From: Microvirga sesbaniae
Lineage (GTDB): Bacteria; Pseudomonadota; Alphaproteobacteria; Rhizobiales; Beijerinckiaceae
DNA length: 64,000 nucleotides
Direction: 5' to 3'
Assembly: GCF_025460805.1 (NCBI RefSeq)
Contig: NZ_JAMXFJ010000018.1
Location: 1 to 64,000, forward strand
In this document: positions 28,743-38,357 of the stretch, one piece after another
How positions within the stretch are numbered: position 1 is the stretch's first letter
How the letters are laid out: every line of letters begins with the position of its first letter
The notes under the pieces: generated by a model
Told to the model about the DNA's origin: nothing
Database searches by the model: none
The model's input: the letters and a program-made list of their open reading frames with translations, nothing else
Translations under genes and position numbers: made by a program

Positions 28743-31520
28743 ATGGCAAACAAGATGCTCATCGATGCCTCCCACCCGGAAGAAACCCGGGTCGTGGTGG
28801 TGCGCGGCCAGAAGGTCGAAGAGTTCGACTTCGAATCCGCTAACCGGAAGCAGCTGCGCGGGAATATCTATCTCGCCAAGGTCACCCGGGTCGAACCGTC
28901 GCTCCAGGCGGCCTTCGTGGAATACGGCGGAAACCGCCACGGGTTCCTCGCATTCAGCGAAATCCACCCCGATTATTACCAGATCCCCGTCGCCGACCGT
29001 CAGGCGCTGCTCGAGGCCGAGGCCGAAGCCCAGCGCGAGGAGGAGCACGAAGAGGAGCGCCGCAGCAACCGCCGCCGCCGGCGTTCCTCGCAGCGGCGTG
29101 CCGAGTCCGACGAGACCGTGGTCTCCACCGAGACCGAGGCCGGCACGGAGTCCGGGATCGCGGCACTCTCTCCGGGCGAAGACGCGGAGAACGGCGAAAC
29201 CTTGAGCGCAGACGGCGCAGCCGCCGCCGGTGGGACCGAATCCCCGGCCGCCTCGACCGACGGCGCCACCCCCGATGAAGGCGCCGCCGAGGATGCGATC
29301 CAGGCGGTCGAAGGATCGGCCGCGATCGTTGCTCCCGAGGGAGCCGAGCAGGACGACACGGCGCGCGGCTCCGAAGCCGCGAACGAGGACGACACCTCCG
29401 CGACGGAAGCCCGGCAGCCCGAAGGGGACGAGGACGGCGAAGAGGACGACGAGGACGAAGACGATCAGGACGTGGAAGAGCACGAGATCGTCGAGCAGCT
29501 CGGCGGCGACGACGCCATCGAGGATCTTCCGCAGCGCCGGCGCGCGCCGCGCAAGCAGTACAAGATCCAGGAAGTCATCAAGCGCCGCCAGATCCTGCTG
29601 GTCCAGGTCGTCAAGGAGGAGCGCGGCAACAAGGGCGCGGCCCTGACCACCTACCTGTCGCTCGCCGGACGCTACTCGGTTCTCATGCCCAATACGGGCC
29701 GGGGCGGCGGCATCTCCCGCAAGATCACCAATGCGGCGGACCGCAAGCGCCTGAAGGAAATCGCCCAGGAGCTGGAGGTGCCCGAGGGAATGGGCATCAT
29801 CCTGCGCACGGCCGGCGCCTCGCGCACCAAGCCCGAGATCAAGCGCGACTACGAATATCTCATGCGCCTTTGGGAGAGCGTGCGCGAGCTGACCCTCAAG
29901 TCGGCCGCTCCCTCCCTAGTCTATGAGGAAGGCTCCCTCATCAAGCGGGCCATCCGCGACCTCTACAACAAGGACATCGACGACGTTCTCGTGGCCGGCG
30001 AAGACGGCTATCGCGAGGCCAAGGACTTCATGCGGATGCTCATGCCGAGCCATTCGAAGCTGGTCCAGCCCTATCGCGATCCGCAGCCGCTCTTCGCGAA
30101 GTTCGGCGTCGAGGCCCAGCTCGACGCCATGTTCTCGAACGTGGTCACGCTGAAATCGGGCGGCTACCTGGTGATCAATCCAACCGAGGCCCTCGTGTCC
30201 ATCGACGTGAACTCGGGCCGTTCGACCCGCGAGCACAACATCGAGGACACGGCGCTGCGCACCAACCTCGAAGCCGCCGAGGAAATCGCCCGCCAGCTCC
30301 GGCTGCGCGACCTCGCGGGCCTCGTGGTGATCGACTTCATCGACATGGAGGAGAAGCGGAACAACCGCGCCGTCGAGAAGAAGCTCAACGAGTGCCTGAA
30401 GAACGACCGCGCCCGCATCCAGGTCGGACGCATCTCGCCCTTCGGCCTCCTGGAAATGTCGCGCCAGCGCATCCGCACCGGGGTGCTGGAATCCTCCTCG
30501 ATCCCCTGCCCGCACTGCGCCGGCACCGGCTTCGTGCGCTCGACCCCGTCGGTGGCCCTGCAGGTGCTGCGTTCGATCGAGGAAACCCTCATCAAGAATT
30601 CCAGCTACAACCTCGTCGTCCGCACCCGGATGGAGGCGGCGTTCTACATCCTGAACCAGAAGCGCATCCACCTGCGCGACCTGGAGACCCGCTTCGGCGT
30701 CGCGATCTCGATCGTGGCGGACGACAGCCTCCACGGCACGACCACCTATGCCATCGAACGCGGCGAACCCGCGCTCAAGCTGGAGCACAAGGCGGCCGCC
30801 ACCGGCATCCAGATCGACGCCATCGCCATCGATGAGCCCGTCGAGGAGGTCGAGGTGGAGGTCGAGGCCGACGACGAGAGCGTCGAGGAAGCGCAGGGCA
30901 CGGACGAGCGCGGCGAGGAAGGCGAAGGCGGCGGTCGCCGCCGCCGCCGTCGGCGCCGCCGTCGCGGCCGCGACCGGGGGACCTTCGCGGGCGAATCCCA
31001 GACCGAGGACGCCGGCGAGACCGAGGACGAATCCGACGAGGAGGAGACCGAGGTCGAGGCCTCCGGCGACGGAGCGGCTCCGGTCGAGGCGGGCGAGGCC
31101 AACGAAGCCGGCGAGGCCGACGACGATACCCGCGGCGGGCGCCGCCGTCGCCGGGGCCGTCGCGGCGGCCGGGGACGCGGCCGGGACGAAACGGTCGAGT
31201 TCGCCATGGAGGAGGGCTTCGTGGCCGCCGACGAGGCGCAGGCCGCACCGGCTGCCGAGGAGCCTTCTCGGGAAACCGCCGAGCAAGCCGCCCCTGCCGA
31301 GACCGGCACCGCGGCGCCGGCGGAAGAGCCCCGTCCTGTCACCGAGAGCGAACCGATCGTCGCCGCGCCCCATCCCGTGGCCGAGGCTCCGGTTCCGCCG
31401 CCCGCCCCGGTCGCTCCCGAACCGGAGCCGGTCGCGGTCGTCCTGACCCCGGAAGATCCCAACCGGCCCAAGCGCGCCGGCTGGTGGTCCAAGGCCAAAT
31501 CGGTCCTCAGCGGATCGTAA
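28743..31520 (+). CDS. rne: Ribonuclease E
   Basis: A 925-residue endoribonuclease, the core of mRNA decay and rRNA/tRNA processing. The N-terminus MANKMLIDASHPEETRVVV is typical of alphaproteobacterial RNase E. The S1 domain is split by a long acidic insert (about residues 95-260). The catalytic DNase I-like region has SIDVNSGRSTREHNIEDTA and VIDFIDME; the zinc link is CPHCAGTGF. The C-terminus has arginine-rich patches (RRRRRRRRRRGRDRG-like) between acidic stretches, the expected RNA- and protein-binding scaffold. The start at 28743 is chosen over an upstream one because it begins the conserved domain. Confidence 0.96.
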   Translation: MANKMLIDASHPEETRVVVVRGQKVEEFDFESANRKQLRGNIYLAKVTRVEPSLQAAFVEYGGNRHGFLAFSEIHPDYYQIPVADRQALLEAEAEAQREEEHEEERRSNRRRRRSSQRRAESDETVVSTETEAGTESGIAALSPGEDAENGETLSADGAAAAGGTESPAASTDGATPDEGAAEDAIQAVEGSAAIVAPEGAEQDDTARGSEAANEDDTSATEARQPEGDEDGEEDDEDEDDQDVEEHEIVEQLGGDDAIEDLPQRRRAPRKQYKIQEVIKRRQILLVQVVKEERGNKGAALTTYLSLAGRYSVLMPNTGRGGGISRKITNAADRKRLKEIAQELEVPEGMGIILRTAGASRTKPEIKRDYEYLMRLWESVRELTLKSAAPSLVYEEGSLIKRAIRDLYNKDIDDVLVAGEDGYREAKDFMRMLMPSHSKLVQPYRDPQPLFAKFGVEAQLDAMFSNVVTLKSGGYLVINPTEALVSIDVNSGRSTREHNIEDTALRTNLEAAEEIARQLRLRDLAGLVVIDFIDMEEKRNNRAVEKKLNECLKNDRARIQVGRISPFGLLEMSRQRIRTGVLESSSIPCPHCAGTGFVRSTPSVALQVLRSIEETLIKNSSYNLVVRTRMEAAFYILNQKRIHLRDLETRFGVAISIVADDSLHGTTTYAIERGEPALKLEHKAAATGIQIDAIAIDEPVEEVEVEVEADDESVEEAQGTDERGEEGEGGGRRRRRRRRRRGRDRGTFAGESQTEDAGETEDESDEEETEVEASGDGAAPVEAGEANEAGEADDDTRGGRRRRRGRRGGRGRGRDETVEFAMEEGFVAADEAQAAPAAEEPSRETAEQAAPAETGTAAPAEEPRPVTESEPIVAAPHPVAEAPVPPPAPVAPEPEPVAVVLTPEDPNRPKRAGWWSKAKSVLSGS

Positions 31521-31531
31521 GGTTCACAAGA

Positions 31532-31560
31532 AATGCCCGGCGCGAGCCGGGCATTTTCGT
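31532..31560 (+). terminator. Rho-independent terminator of rne
   Basis: The perfect stem AATGCCCGGC-GCGA-GCCGGGCATT is followed by a T-rich run (TTTTCGTTT), 11 bases after the rne stop. It may also serve the convergent aminotransferase gene. Confidence 0.92.
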
Positions 31561-31623
31561 TTCACCTCGCGCCGCCATTCCGGGTTCGGCCGATCATCTC
31601 CTCGAAACGGCTCGCTGGTGACG

Positions 31624-32805
31624 CTACCGCAGCCAGCCCCTCAGCCGGGCCACGGTTTCGCGGCAGTCGGTCTCCGAGCCTGCGAACGAGAACCGCAGGT
31701 AGTGGGAACCCTCGATGGGGTCGAAGTCGAGGCCCGGGGTGGCGGCGACGCCCGCCTCCTCCAGCATGCGCCTGGAGAAGCCGATGGAATCGTTGGTGAA
31801 GCGGGCGATGTCGGCGTAGATGTAGAAGGCACCGTCCACCGGGTGCATCTCCGTGATGCCGACCTTGGGCAGCTCCTCGAGCAGATAGGCCCGGTTGCGG
31901 GCGTAGCCGGCCTTCACGGCCTCGAGTTCCTCCGCCGCGTCGAAGGCGGCGAGCGCCGCCACCTGGGACAGGTAGGGGGGCGAGATGTAGAGGTTCTGGG
32001 CCAGACGCTCGATCGGGCGCACCAGACGGTCGGGCACCACGATCCAGCCGATGCGCCAGCCGGTCATGCAATAGTATTTCGAGAACGAGTTGATCACCAC
32101 CGCATCGTCGTCGGACGCGAGCGCCGCCGAGGCGGCCTCGCCGTAAGTGAGCCCATGGTAGATCTCGTCCGACACGAACCACAGGCCGAGGCGGCGGCAG
32201 GTCTCGCCCAGTCCCGCCAGGGCCCGGCGGCCGATCATGGTGCCCGAGGGATTGGCCGGGCTCATGGCCAGGATCCCGTGCAGGGGCTTCTCCGCATGGG
32301 CCTTCTCGACCGCTTCGGCGGTCATGATCCAGCCGTCCGCCTTGGCGAGCGGGATCGTCACCGGCTCGATGCCCAGCGCCTCCAGGATGTTGCGATAGGC
32401 CGGATAACCCGGCGCCGTGATCGCCACGCGCTGGCCCGGATCGAACAGGCTCAGGAACGCCAGCACGAACCCGGCCGAGGAGCCGGTGGTCACCACGACG
32501 CGCTCGGGCGCGACGCTCACCCCGTAGGCGTCGCGGTAATGGCGGGCGATCCGCTCCCGCAGGGCCGCGATGCCCAGCGCCTCCGTGTAGCCGATCCGGC
32601 CGAGATCGAGGGCGGCCTTGGCCGCCTCCCTGGCCGCGCGGGGCGCAGGCGCGGACGGCTGTCCCACCTCCATGTGGATCACGCTGTCCCCGCGGCGCTC
32701 CTTGGCGGCGGCCGCGCTCAGCACGTCCATGGCCAGAAAGGAGGCGACGCGGTCCATGCGGCGCGCGATGAGGGGCGAGTGGAGATCGGCGGGTGATTTG
32801 GTCAT
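31624..32805 (-). CDS. PLP-dependent aminotransferase, class I/II
   Basis: A 393-residue fold-type I aminotransferase of the aspartate aminotransferase superfamily. PLP-binding elements are GSSAGFVLAF, NPSGTM, the aspartate and tyrosine in VSDEIYHGL, the Schiff-base lysine in NSFSKYYCMTGWRIGW, and a carboxylate-binding arginine near the end (YLRFSFAG). The donor and acceptor amino acids cannot be read from the sequence. The start at 32805 (MTKSPADLHS) is preferred; the in-frame upstream stretch looks non-coding. It is convergent with rne. Confidence 0.9.
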   Translation of the reverse strand: MTKSPADLHSPLIARRMDRVASFLAMDVLSAAAAKERRGDSVIHMEVGQPSAPAPRAAREAAKAALDLGRIGYTEALGIAALRERIARHYRDAYGVSVAPERVVVTTGSSAGFVLAFLSLFDPGQRVAITAPGYPAYRNILEALGIEPVTIPLAKADGWIMTAEAVEKAHAEKPLHGILAMSPANPSGTMIGRRALAGLGETCRRLGLWFVSDEIYHGLTYGEAASAALASDDDAVVINSFSKYYCMTGWRIGWIVVPDRLVRPIERLAQNLYISPPYLSQVAALAAFDAAEELEAVKAGYARNRAYLLEELPKVGITEMHPVDGAFYIYADIARFTNDSIGFSRRMLEEAGVAATPGLDFDPIEGSHYLRFSFAGSETDCRETVARLRGWLR

Positions 32806-33066
32806 GGGAAGGCTCGTATCCCGTCGGACGGGCGGTCTCAAGACGGTTCTTCCATAGACGGTTCTTCCATGTCTCGGGCGCTCTGTCCCGTGATGGCCGG
32901 CGCAAGCGAGGTGATCACGGGGAGGCACCGAGGCTCGGCAATACGAACCCGTGATTTGACGTCACAGGGCCGAAGCCGCTAACTCGCGGGTGAACACCGA
33001 GTCTCAACTCCGCCTCGAACCGTTGCTAGTCTCAGAGGCATCGACGACTCCCGCAAAGGACCGCAT

Positions 33067-33846
33067 ATGCGCTTTTCGCTTCTCACCATCGGCCGGACCG
33101 CAGCCCTGCTCGGCGCTCTGGCGATCGCTCCCGCCGCGATGGCGCAGGGCCCGGCCTTCAACGAGCAGCAGAAGCAGGCCATCGGCGAGATCGTGAAGGA
33201 CTACCTCCTGAAGAACCCGGAGGTGCTGACCGAGGTCATCGCCGAGCTCGAGAAGCGCCAGGCGGAAGCCCAGCAGGTCGCCCAGGCCAGCGCCGTGAAG
33301 GAGACCAAGCAGTCGCTCCTGAACGCCTCGCACTCCTATATCGTCGGCAATCCCTCGGGGGACATCACCCTGGTGGAGTTCTTCGACTACAATTGCGGCT
33401 ACTGCAAGAAGGCCCTGTCCGACGTCCAGACCCTCATGAAGAGCGACCCGAAGCTGCGCGTCGTCCTGAAGGATTTCCCGGTTCTCGGGCCCGATTCTGT
33501 CGAGGCCAGCCGGGTCGCCCTGGCGGTCAAGAACCAGCTCCAGGGTCAGAAGCTGTTCGATTACCACGTCAAGGTCCTGGAAAGCCGCGGCCGGGTGAAC
33601 GGGGAGCGCGCTATGGCGGTCGCCAAGGAGATGGGCGTCGACATGGCCCGCCTCCAGAAGGACGTGGAAAGCTCCGAGGTTCGCACCGCGCTCCAGGAGA
33701 ACATGGCCCTCGGCGACAAGCTCAGCCTGACCGGAACTCCGGCCTTCATCGTCGGCGAGACGGTGATCCCCGGGGCGGTCGGCCTGGAGCCCCTGAAGCA
33801 GCTCGTGGACAATGTCCGCCAGTGCGGCAAGGCGAACTGCGGGTAG
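33067..33846 (+). CDS. Secreted DsbA-family thioredoxin-fold protein
   Basis: A 259-residue periplasmic protein: signal peptide (cleavage after AMA, residue 26), an N-terminal helical segment with EIVKDYLLKNPEVL typical of the Com1/BdbD-like group, and a DsbA domain with the redox motif CGYC (Cys110, Cys113) and the cis-proline in LTGTPAF. It probably oxidises or isomerises disulfides in exported proteins. Two more cysteines near the C-terminus (QCGKANCG) are unusual for DsbA. It is followed by aroQ, accB and accC, a gene order familiar in Rhizobiales. Confidence 0.9.
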   Translation: MRFSLLTIGRTAALLGALAIAPAAMAQGPAFNEQQKQAIGEIVKDYLLKNPEVLTEVIAELEKRQAEAQQVAQASAVKETKQSLLNASHSYIVGNPSGDITLVEFFDYNCGYCKKALSDVQTLMKSDPKLRVVLKDFPVLGPDSVEASRVALAVKNQLQGQKLFDYHVKVLESRGRVNGERAMAVAKEMGVDMARLQKDVESSEVRTALQENMALGDKLSLTGTPAFIVGETVIPGAVGLEPLKQLVDNVRQCGKANCG

Positions 33847-33858
33847 TCTCGCCCCCAA

Positions 33859-33949
33859 CGTCATCACCGGCCTTGTGCCGCTGATCCCGACGAGAAGCGC
33901 CGCGCCTTTCCGGATCGGGATGGCCGGGACAGGCCCGGCCATGACGTGG
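33859..33949. repeat. R1 repeat, full copy
   Basis: Arms GTCATCACCGGCCTTGTGCC and a mirrored GGCCGGGACAGGCCCGGCCA occur 13 bases after the stop of the DsbA-like gene, where they could form a terminator-like hairpin. The rest of the 320-base gap to aroQ shows no gene. Confidence 0.85.
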
Positions 33950-34169
33950 AGGGTGACGGAACGGCCGTCGGAGGCCCGGAAAAGCCCGGCCCTGACGGAG
34001 GATAGCGCCTCCTCTGCCGGCCGGTCGGCCCCGAGCGGCTCATCCTCCAGTTACGGAATGCGCGCCTAGCTTGGGAAAGCCTTGGTTTTCCCCTTCCCCC
34101 CTGCCCGCCTTTTGGATAAGAGGGCGTTTCGGCTCCGCCTCGCGGGGCACCAGGAACGCTCCTTTCGCG

Positions 34170-34637
34170 ATGACCACCGTCTTCGTCCTCAACGGACCCA
34201 ATCTCAACCTGCTCGGCCGCAGAGAGCCGCAAGTCTATGGCAGCACGACGCTGCAGGACATCGAGAAGCTCGTGCGCGAGAAGGCGGAGGCTCTGGGGAT
34301 GTCGGTCACGTTCCGCCAGTCGAACCACGAGGGACATCTGGTCGACTGGATCCAGGAGGCGGGCGCTCAGGGAGCCGGCATCGTCATCAATGCCGGTGCC
34401 TATACCCACACCTCGATCGCGCTCCGCGACGCCATATCCGGCAGCGGCGCTCCGACGGTCGAGATCCACATTTCGAATGTTCATGCTCGCGAAGGCTTTC
34501 GCCATCGCTCGCTCATCGCGCCCGTCTCCGTCGGGGTGATCTGCGGTTTCGGGCCCCAGAGCTACGTGCTCGGCCTGGAAGCGGTTCACCAGGTGATGGC
34601 CGAGCGGGCCCGCCAGGCGAAGTCGTCCCAGCATTAG
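34170..34637 (+). CDS. aroQ: Type II 3-dehydroquinate dehydratase
   Basis: A 155-residue shikimate-pathway enzyme converting 3-dehydroquinate to 3-dehydroshikimate. Signatures are LNGPNLNLLGRREPQVYG (with the catalytic tyrosine), the flexible loop, NAGAYTHTSIALRDAI, EIHISNVHAREGFRH (catalytic histidine) and GFGPQSYVLGL. The start at 34170 (MTTVFVLNG) is set by homology, since the frame is open upstream. It is 26 bases upstream of accB and likely in one operon with accB and accC. Confidence 0.95.
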   Translation: MTTVFVLNGPNLNLLGRREPQVYGSTTLQDIEKLVREKAEALGMSVTFRQSNHEGHLVDWIQEAGAQGAGIVINAGAYTHTSIALRDAISGSGAPTVEIHISNVHAREGFRHRSLIAPVSVGVICGFGPQSYVLGLEAVHQVMAERARQAKSSQH

Positions 34638-34663
34638 TTCCTCAGGAAGTAGAGGTAAGCCCC

Positions 34664-35140
34664 ATGGCCAAGGAAAACCCTTTCGATCCCGATCTCGTCC
34701 GTGAACTGGCGAATCTGATCGCCGATACGGATCTCAGCGAGATCGAAGTGGAGAAGGGCGACCTGCGCATCCGCGTGGCCCGTATGGTGACCGCCGCGGT
34801 GACCGTTCCGGTCGCGGCTCCCGCCGCGCTCGCCCCTGCGCCGGTCGTGGCGCCGCCGCCGGCCGCCGCCTCGACGGACGCTGCCGCGAAGCCGGGCGCG
34901 CCCCATCCGGGCGCCGTGCTCTCGCCCATGGTGGGCACCGCCTACCGCAAGCCGTCGCCGGACGCGAAGGCCTTCGTCGAGGTCGGCTCCAAGGTCCAGG
35001 CTGGCGACAAGGTTCTGCTCGTGGAGGCCATGAAGACCTTCAACGAGATCGTGGCCCCCCGCTCCGGCACCGTGACGGCCATCTTTGTCGAAGACGGAAC
35101 TCCTGTTGAATACGGCGAACCCCTCCTCGTCATCGAGTAA
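34664..35140 (+). CDS. accB: Biotin carboxyl carrier protein of acetyl-CoA carboxylase
   Basis: A 158-residue carrier: N-terminal helical segment, an alanine/proline-rich linker (about 45-80) and a C-terminal biotinyl domain. The biotinylated lysine is Lys124 in VEAMKTFNEI. It moves the carboxyl group from AccC to the carboxyltransferase in fatty acid synthesis. It directly precedes accC with an 8-base gap. Confidence 0.96.
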   Translation: MAKENPFDPDLVRELANLIADTDLSEIEVEKGDLRIRVARMVTAAVTVPVAAPAALAPAPVVAPPPAAASTDAAAKPGAPHPGAVLSPMVGTAYRKPSPDAKAFVEVGSKVQAGDKVLLVEAMKTFNEIVAPRSGTVTAIFVEDGTPVEYGEPLLVIE

Positions 35141-35148
35141 GGCGCGAC

Positions 35149-36507
35149 ATGTTCGATAAGATCCTCATTGCCAATCGCGGCGAGATCGCCCTGCGCATCC
35201 TGCGCGCGGCGAAAGAGCTCGGCATTGCCACCGTGGCGGTGCATTCCACCGCCGACGCGGATGCCATGCACGTGCGCCTTGCCGACGAGAGCGTCTGCAT
35301 CGGCCCGCCGGCCGCCCGCGACAGCTACCTCAACATTCCGGCCCTGATCGCCGCCTGCGAGATCACCGGCGCCGACGCCATCCACCCGGGCTACGGCTTC
35401 CTGTCCGAGAACGCCCGCTTCGCCGAGGTGCTGGAACACCACCGCATCGCGTTCATCGGCCCCAAGGCGGAGCATATCCGCATCATGGGCGACAAGATCG
35501 AGGCCAAGCGCACCGCCAAGCGCCTCGGCATCCCGTGCGTGCCGGGCTCCGAGGGCGGCATCAATGACGAGGACGAAGCCAGGAAGGTCGCCAAGGACAT
35601 CGGATACCCGGTGATCATCAAGGCGGCGGCCGGCGGCGGCGGGCGCGGCATGAAGGTGGCGCGCAACGAGGACGACCTGGTCCACGCCTTCCAGACCGCC
35701 CGGACGGAGGCCAAGGCGGCGTTCGGCGACGATGCGGTCTATATCGAGAAGTATCTCGAGAAGCCGCGCCACATCGAGATCCAGGTCCTGGGCGACGGCC
35801 GGGGCAACGCCATCCATCTGGGCGAGCGCGACTGCTCCCTGCAGCGCCGCCACCAGAAGGTCTGGGAGGAAGGTCCCTCCCCGGCGCTGAACGTCGAGAT
35901 GCGCGAGCGCATCGGCGGCGTCGTGGCCAAGGCCATGCAGGACCTGCAATATGCGGGCGCCGGCACGATCGAGTTCCTCTACGAGGACGGGGAGTTCTAT
36001 TTCATCGAGATGAACACCCGCATCCAGGTGGAGCACCCGGTCACGGAGATGATCACCGGAATCGACCTGGTCAACGAGCAGATCCGGGTCGCGGCCGGGC
36101 ATCCGCTCTCGGTGCGCCAGGAGGACATCCATATCGAGGGCCATGCCATCGAATGCCGGGTGAACGCCGAGCATCCCTCGACCTTCCGCCCCTCGCCCGG
36201 CACGATCAGCTACTTCCATCCGCCGGGCGGCCTGGGCGTGCGCGTCGACTCGGCCGCCTACCAGGGCTACCGCATCCCGCCGCACTACGATTCCCTCGTG
36301 GGCAAGCTCATCGTTCATGGCCGCACCCGCAACGAGTGCCTCATGCGCCTGCGGCGCGCCCTCGACGAGTTCGTAGTCGACGGGATCGACACCACCCTGC
36401 CCCTGTTCCGGACCCTCGTGCGCAACCCGGACATCCAGAACGGCCAGTACGACATCCACTGGCTGGAGAACTTCCTGAAGACAGGCGGCCTGGGCGAGAC
36501 CGAATAG
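35149..36507 (+). CDS. accC: Acetyl-CoA carboxylase, biotin carboxylase subunit
   Basis: A 452-residue ATP-grasp enzyme that carboxylates biotin on AccB. It starts MFDKILIANRGEIALRI. The glycine-rich ATP loop is KAAAGGGGRGMK, and the catalytic region holds EMNTRIQVEHPVTE. The length is the family's usual. It is the last gene of the aroQ-accB-accC group; a palindromic repeat follows it. Confidence 0.97.
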   Translation: MFDKILIANRGEIALRILRAAKELGIATVAVHSTADADAMHVRLADESVCIGPPAARDSYLNIPALIAACEITGADAIHPGYGFLSENARFAEVLEHHRIAFIGPKAEHIRIMGDKIEAKRTAKRLGIPCVPGSEGGINDEDEARKVAKDIGYPVIIKAAAGGGGRGMKVARNEDDLVHAFQTARTEAKAAFGDDAVYIEKYLEKPRHIEIQVLGDGRGNAIHLGERDCSLQRRHQKVWEEGPSPALNVEMRERIGGVVAKAMQDLQYAGAGTIEFLYEDGEFYFIEMNTRIQVEHPVTEMITGIDLVNEQIRVAAGHPLSVRQEDIHIEGHAIECRVNAEHPSTFRPSPGTISYFHPPGGLGVRVDSAAYQGYRIPPHYDSLVGKLIVHGRTRNECLMRLRRALDEFVVDGIDTTLPLFRTLVRNPDIQNGQYDIHWLENFLKTGGLGETE

Positions 36508-36588
36508 TCTTGTCATGACATGACGCGTCCCCTCATCCGGCAGGATCGGAACAGGGGCCGCGCTTTCTCGAAACGAGGCCATGGGAGA

Positions 36589-36646
36589 CTAAAGCATCGG
36601 ACGTGAAAAGTGGACTTGCACTTTTGGAATCCGTCCGATGCTCTAG
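36589..36646. repeat. R2 repeat downstream of accC
   Basis: CTAAAGCATCGGACGTGAAA and its mirrored GTCCGATGCTCTAG enclose a GTGGACTTGCACTTTT centre. It lies in the 327-base gap between accC and aat, which shows nothing else clear. Confidence 0.8.
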
Positions 36647-36834
36647 GCCTCGCTCTCTTCTTGGGGATGCGGCCGCAAGCGCAAGCATCCGATTGCGGGG
36701 CCTCGCCGCGAAGGGCCGGACCTCGGATGAAAAGATCCGCGAGCTTGGCAAAATCTACCTGAGACCGGTCTGACTTCGCGGTTCGCCTATCCTATTTTAT
36801 GCGGGATAGCTCGAACGATCGGATATGTGCGTGA

Positions 36835-37512
36835 ATGACCCGGTCTCCCGACCACGCGATTGAGATTACCCCCGACATCCTGCTGAAGGCCTATGCGGCC
36901 GGGATCTTTCCCATGGCGGAGGATGCCGACGATCCTTCGCTGTTCTGGGTCGAGCCGCGCGAGCGGGGCATCATCCCGCTCGACCATTTCCACATCTCCA
37001 AGCGCCTCGCCCGCACGGTCCGCTCCGACCTTTTCGAGATCCGCGTCGACCGGGATTTCGACGGCGTGGTGGCCGGCTGCGCGGCGCCCGGCGTGGACCG
37101 GGAGAAGACCTGGATCAGCCGGCGCATCCGCGAACTCTACGGCGAACTCTTCGATGCCGGCTATTGCCACACCGTGGAGGTCTACCGGGACGACCGGCTC
37201 GTGGGCGGGCTCTATGGGGTGCGCCTCAACGGCGCCTTCTTCGGCGAGAGCATGTTCCACACGGAGCGGGACGCCTCGAAGGTCGCCCTCGTGCATCTCG
37301 TCGCCCGGCTGCGCCGGGGCGGATTCTCGCTCCTGGACACCCAGTTCGTGACCTCGCATCTGGCGCAGTTCGGCGCCATCGAGGTTCCCCGCCGCACCTA
37401 CAAGCAGATGCTGCGCAACGCCATGGACCACGGCGCCGATTGGGCGGCCTGGCCCCTGGACCGGGCCGTCAGGGGCGAGGAGGTCCTCGCCGCCCTTCAC
37501 GCCGCCGGATGA
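36835..37512 (+). CDS. aat: Leucyl/phenylalanyl-tRNA--protein transferase
   Basis: A 225-residue enzyme that adds Leu or Phe to N-terminal Lys or Arg of proteins, making them substrates of the ClpS/ClpAP N-end rule pathway. Family signatures are AYAAGIFPMAED, WVEPRERGIIPL, GVRLNGAFFGESMF and DTQFVTSHLAQFGAIEVPR. The start at 36835 is the only one giving the normal N-terminus. It is convergent with the DUF2155 gene, an arrangement common in Rhizobiales. Confidence 0.96.
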   Translation: MTRSPDHAIEITPDILLKAYAAGIFPMAEDADDPSLFWVEPRERGIIPLDHFHISKRLARTVRSDLFEIRVDRDFDGVVAGCAAPGVDREKTWISRRIRELYGELFDAGYCHTVEVYRDDRLVGGLYGVRLNGAFFGESMFHTERDASKVALVHLVARLRRGGFSLLDTQFVTSHLAQFGAIEVPRRTYKQMLRNAMDHGADWAAWPLDRAVRGEEVLAALHAAG

Positions 37513-37515
37513 GCC

Positions 37516-38124
37516 TTACCGATCCGTGTTGATGATCGGTGCCGCGGGCGCCTGGCGCCGGACCGGCTGCCGCGGCTCGGGCTGACGCAAGGGAGCCGTC
37601 TGGACGGCCGGCGGGCGCGGCGCCGTCGCCCCGGTGGGCGCGATGATGTCGCCCGGACGGCCGCTCTCAGCCGGGGCGCGGGTCGCGTCCTGGATCGGCG
37701 GCAGTTCCTCGGGCGTCTCCTTCGGCTCGGCGATGACCTCCGTGCCGCCTTTGCAGTCGACCAGCCAGATGTCGTAGACCGGATGCTCGAGACCGTGCAG
37801 GCCCGGGCTCGCGGCGAAGAGCCAGCCGGAGAAGACCCGCTTGGTCTTGCCGTCGGTGCCTGGCTCGTCCACCTCGATGAAAGACGTGGTGTTGGGCGCT
37901 TCCGTCGGCGGCTTGGTGAAACAGACCCGCGGCGTCATCTGGAGGGCGCCGAACTGGACGGTTTCGTCGATCCCGACCTCGAACGACACGATGCGCCCGG
38001 TGATCTTGTCGAGGCCCGAGAAGACGGCCGTGGGATTCTTGATCCGGTCCGCATGGGCCGCGCCGAGGCCGCCGATTAGCGATGCGAGCACGAAAGCCGC
38101 CCGCGTCCATCCGAGTTTCATCAT
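37516..38124 (-). CDS. DUF2155-domain secreted protein
   Basis: A protein of about 202 residues with a signal peptide (AFVLASLIGGLGAAHA) and the DUF2155 domain (about 25-130, with VFSGLDKITGRI, PRVCFTKPPTEAPNT and VFSGWLFAASPGLHGLEHPVYDIWL given in part). Two conserved cysteines may pair. A proline/alanine-rich tail follows. The function is unknown; family members lie next to aat in many alphaproteobacteria. Two adjacent ATGs (38124, 38121) are possible starts. The longer upstream frame is not supported. Confidence 0.85.
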   Translation of the reverse strand: MMKLGWTRAAFVLASLIGGLGAAHADRIKNPTAVFSGLDKITGRIVSFEVGIDETVQFGALQMTPRVCFTKPPTEAPNTTSFIEVDEPGTDGKTKRVFSGWLFAASPGLHGLEHPVYDIWLVDCKGGTEVIAEPKETPEELPPIQDATRAPAESGRPGDIIAPTGATAPRPPAVQTAPLRQPEPRQPVRRQAPAAPIINTDR

Positions 38125-38357
38125 CTGATCCAAGCCACATCCGATCCGGCGGTTTCCGCCCGGCCTGTCCGGCCGCGCCCCTGTTCCGGGCAACGCGATA
38201 CCACGCGAACCATGATGGAAAAAGGGCAAGCCGGGAAAGAAGCCCCGGGAGATCCACCCGGATGTCGGGATTACCCTCACGACAACGTCAGCGGACAAAG
38301 TGAACCACTGGCCGTCCGGCCAGTTAACCGGGCTTGTTGAATGATGGAAGGCTGGCC

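Noticed and set aside
36508..36834. Possible small gene between accC and aat
   Set aside because: The short frames overlap an R2 repeat, lack ribosome sites and resemble nothing known.
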